Assembly (NCBI RefSeq): GCF_024323335.1
Contig: NC_066583.1
Coordinates: 271,928,916 to 271,992,915, forward strand
Length of the DNA: 64,000 bases
Direction: 5' to 3'
Source of the DNA: Lathyrus oleraceus
Taxonomy: Eukaryota; Streptophyta; Magnoliopsida; Fabales; Fabaceae
Below the pieces are notes generated by a model. The model saw only the letters and a list, made by a program, of their open reading frames with translations. It made no database searches and had not been told where the DNA came from. Made by a program: the position numbers and the translations under genes. Shown in pieces: positions 61,557-64,000 of this stretch. The stretch's first letter is position 1, and every line of letters begins with the position of its first letter.

Positions 61557-63563
61557 TTATTCTTCATTCTTATCCTCACTAATGACTACGAGTTTGGTGT
61601 CATCAGCACAATCATCCATGGTTAGATCATCAGCGGGTGAAGACTCGGTTTCTTCCATGTCCATGAGGTGGCCATCCACCACAACTTTGAAAAAATCCAT
61701 CTCAGACAAATCAATCCCAGGGTGGAGCCATAAGACTTGAGCCTTTTCCCCGTCAAAAGCATCATCACCTGCATCAAGAACATAAATTTGATCTCTCTAC
61801 AAGGCTTTCTATAGTTGGTCATTTGATTTCTGAGTTAATTTCATCTCTTCGGATTGCTTGGTGACAGTGGACTACAATTCTCTATTCTCAGCCTCCTATT
61901 TTTCCCTCTTTATCTTCTCCCCCAACAAATGTTTTTCCAGGTTGGATACCTTATTGGCTTGTGTCTTATGTTTTTTCTTCAGCTGACTGATCTCGTGGTT
62001 GAGCTTGATCTCATTCTAATCATAATTGTCACTGGATTCAAACAAGCGCCAGGTCAAGACAACACATCTCATTAAATAGGAACTGATGTTTTGGGTTAGT
62101 TTTTGCCAACCTATTGTTTTCACCTTATTCACGTATTCCGAGGCATTCAGATGGTCGTAGAGGAATTTCAATCTGTCAAAGTTGTTACCCCTGAATTTAA
62201 ACTCATTGGATGGTTTGGTTTGGTCGCTTCCACTGACCTTAATCAAAGAAGAAATTTCTCAATCGGCTCTACAAATCTCATCACTCATCAATGTTTTCAT
62301 CTTCTCTAGGGAGTTAGGGAGAGAGCCCACTAGAGGCAGGATGGTTGAGACTTGGGGCTCATAAACGCTTAGGGCTATTTTACTTGGTGCTACCTTTCTA
62401 TTTTTTAATATCCGGGTTTCTAAATCGGACAAGTCCGATTTAGACGCAGATTGGTCGGCTCCTCTTCTCGTCACCCGGGCTTCCAACATCAGCCTTTTTT
62501 GCTCTTTCACAAATAAGTCAGTCATTTTTTCTGCAAAAAGGACAGGAAAAAAATTATGAAAACAAAACGAAGTGTAATGAATAATGCAAAAGAAAGATAG
62601 TTGAATATTACCCAAAAAAGGAAGGACTTGTTCCTCAGGTAAAGGCAATAGATCTCAGAGCTTCATCATAGGAAAGGAATCTAATATGGCTAAAGACTTG
62701 ATTTCTAGAGCGTTTAGCTTATCAAAATCAAACCCAAATACCGGAAGTGGGTTTCCAATCCAATAGATAGGAAAGTGATGGGACCCATCTAATGCATATA
62801 ATACTTGAGGACATCTCGGTCCATATCTAACTCAGAGAAACCGGTCTTTAAAGCCTTTATAATTGGTAGTGTAAACTTGTAGAAAACTCTTGTAGGGAAT
62901 ACCACTAATTGTGACTCATCCACCCTTCTCAACACCCTTGATTTAATTTTTTTTTTTAAAAAGCAAGCATATGGTGGACTTTATGTTTATGACCTCGCAG
63001 ACTATTTCAAAAGCCTTGATAAACCTCTAGTTGTTGGGATGGATTTGGGAAGGGGCAGTGCTTAGGGTTCTTAATAGGTCAGATTCAAAATCGGTAAAAG
63101 GTAAATGGATTTTAAAATCCTCTAATACACTGGCATAGAAGTATAAATACTCATATTTGACTCCTCTAGGACGGGCTATACAAACATGTTCCCCTGGGAT
63201 GCATGGTTCCAATATAACACCATCCTCATTTCCGGTAGAGGAGATGTTCTTCAAAGGTCGAAGTTTAGCGATTTCTACTTCATCAATGGAGCTATGATCA
63301 TAGCTCATCACCTCCGGGTCAAAGGAGTCAGAGATCTCCATCAACACTTCTACTGATGAACCTGATGAAGAAGATACAGAATCAGTATCGCTAAAAGATG
63401 GATCATTATTGTCGTAAAAATCCTTCGCAATACGATCAAATTCAGTCTGGCCTATGACATCCTTGCATTCTCTCATGCGTAAGTCCCATAGATTTTTATT
63501 TTCTTGGATACTTAGCGGTTTTAACGCATTTCCATCATCATCACATTCATGTACAGAGACCAT
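61557..63563 (-). pseudogene. Antisense gene of the Tat element (Transposase_28-like)
   Basis: ATG at 63563 opens MVSVHECDDDGNALKPLSIQ. One reading frame runs 2007 nt to TAA at 61557-61559 with no frameshift, though 11 internal stops occur: TAG at 63027, 62016, 61896, 61872, 61809 and 61797; TGA at 62916, 62832, 62655 and 62259; TAA at 62943. Residues about 142-178 (FKIHLPFTDFESDLLRTLS, APSQIHPNN) and HHFPIYWIGNPLPVFGFD match the 'putative gypsy type transposon' domain known from antisense frames between pol and 3' LTR in Tat elements. A coiled-coil-like stretch (LKKKHKTQANKVSNLEKHLL) and an acidic end follow. Its function is not known. The domain name is from memory. Confidence 0.75.
62531..62611 (-). 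other. Likely GT-AG intron in the antisense gene
   Basis: On the minus strand GTAATATTCAAC opens and TTTTTTTCCTGTCCTTTTTGCAG-like T-rich sequence closes an 81-bp stretch between LLPLPEEQVLPFLG and MTDLFVKEQKRLMLEARV. The translation of the stretch is Phe/Ile/His-rich and unlike its flanks. The length is a multiple of three, so the frame stays open either way. Confidence 0.6.
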
Positions 63564-63975
63564 GTCTTAAGTGAACAAAAAATGGATAAAGAGATAAAAG
63601 CAAAAGTACCTGAGATTGAAGAACAATTGGAAGCTGAGAAATAGTCTTGAAAGAGTAATAAGTTACTTCCGTGGAAGATTAGCAAGAAGAGGAAGAGGTA
63701 ACTTTAATAAAGGAAGTCCCTCTTTATGGCTTTAAAATGTGAGGCATTTGAGATTTTTGAAGAAAATCAATTCCCCATAAAAATCATCATTATAGAAGAA
63801 AGATAAAATATGACAAAGATACGTCCATGCGTCTGCCATAATTTCCCATATAACTAGGCCGGGTCTATAAAATAGACAACAGTATGTTAGGTCCGGGTTG
63901 TACCTCGACCTTAGGATGAACATAAAATGTTTCAGGCTTCTTTTTGTCCGAACATTTCTCTGTTTCAGATTTCAT
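63564..63975 (-). other. Upstream region of the antisense gene
   Basis: About 410 bp between the antisense start codon and the polypurine tract. It is the only place within the element for that gene's promoter, apart from the 3' LTR itself. A symmetric CTATAAAATAG at 63865 could serve as a TATA motif on either strand. No other gene is seen. Confidence 0.35.
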
Positions 63976-63989
63976 GCTCGGGGGGCTTA
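63976..63989 (+). other. Polypurine tract of the Tat-type gypsy element
   Basis: GCTCGGGGGGCTTA precedes TGCAATTCCCG at the window end. A G-rich tract of this form directly before TG is expected at a gypsy 3' LTR. Confidence 0.6.
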
Positions 63990-64000
63990 TGCAATTCCCG
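63990..64000 (+). repeat. Start of 3' LTR of the Tat-type gypsy element (partial)
   Basis: TGCAATTCCCG aligns with the proposed 5' LTR start TGTACATCCCAG. Only eleven bases are in the window. Confidence 0.45.

Larger units (their letters stand above)
46899..64000 (+). mobile_element. Tat-type Ty3/gypsy element, interrupted and internally deleted
   Basis: The 5' LTR (46899-47452), primer-site block, gag start, gag remainder after the nested copia element, protease, integrase C-terminus, tandem-repeat 3' region, antisense gene, polypurine tract (63976-63989) and first bases of the 3' LTR (63990-64000) follow in the order known for Tat-lineage gypsy elements. Reverse transcriptase, RNase H and the integrase core are absent. 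Without the nested element, about 7 kb lies inside the window. The target duplication should be GGTAT (46894-46898) and would recur beyond the window. Confidence 0.8.

Noticed and set aside
61854..62364. Plus-strand frames over the antisense gene
   Set aside because: They are shadows. The minus-strand reading carries the conserved blocks, the start and the final stop in one frame.

Overview
The window looks like repeat-dense plant nuclear DNA, most likely from a papilionoid legume. The evidence is initiator-tRNA-Met primer sites, Ty1/copia elements of Sirevirus type, Ty3/gypsy elements of Tat/Ogre type, a CACTA transposase, a plant-mobile-domain gene, a tRNA-derived SINE and AT-rich spacers with (AT)n runs. 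I see no intact host gene. Almost every recognisable reading frame belongs to a transposable element, and most are decayed. Species and family names rest on remembered family features, not on a search.

Layout from left to right. 1-2336 is the right part of a long Ogre-like LTR. 2337-3584 is a minus-strand gypsy remnant (gag piece plus LTR). 3585-8141 is AT-rich with no gene. 8142-20818 is a plus-strand gypsy element whose gag is split by a solo-LTR-like insertion (10345-20556, target duplication TTAGG); that insertion is itself split by a minus-strand copia element (11887-19289, duplication GTTAT). At 20818 the gag passes abruptly into a decayed TNP2-type CACTA transposase (to 22812). 24115-28660 is an old plus-strand copia element interrupted by a CACTA-like insertion ending at 27051. 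28661-32386 is LTR-like and tandem-repeat DNA.

32392-40607 is the best-preserved element: a full copia/Sirevirus-type retrotransposon with two 1410-bp LTRs (8 differences counted by eye), duplication AATAG, and a 1299-codon gag-pol frame broken only at about 37712. Then follow a fold-back element (40630-41600), a SINE with a 15-bp duplication (41802-41934), a plant-mobile-domain pseudogene with a clear GT-AG intron (42560-44403) and an (AT)50 tract.

46899 to the window end is a Tat-type gypsy element. A 10-kb copia element (47712-57766, duplication TTCCC) has inserted into its gag. The gypsy element has lost its reverse transcriptase, RNase H and integrase core. It carries nine copies of a 75-76 bp tandem repeat and then a 2-kb gene on the opposite strand. 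That antisense gene can be read in one frame from ATG to final stop across 11 nonsense codons, with a likely 81-bp intron. Its 3' LTR seems to start at 63990.

The genes do not form a pathway. The window is a stack of insertions whose order can be read from target duplications: gypsy, then solo LTR, then copia on the left; copia, then CACTA in the middle; gypsy, then copia on the right. The 32-40 kb copia element is the youngest LTR element seen.
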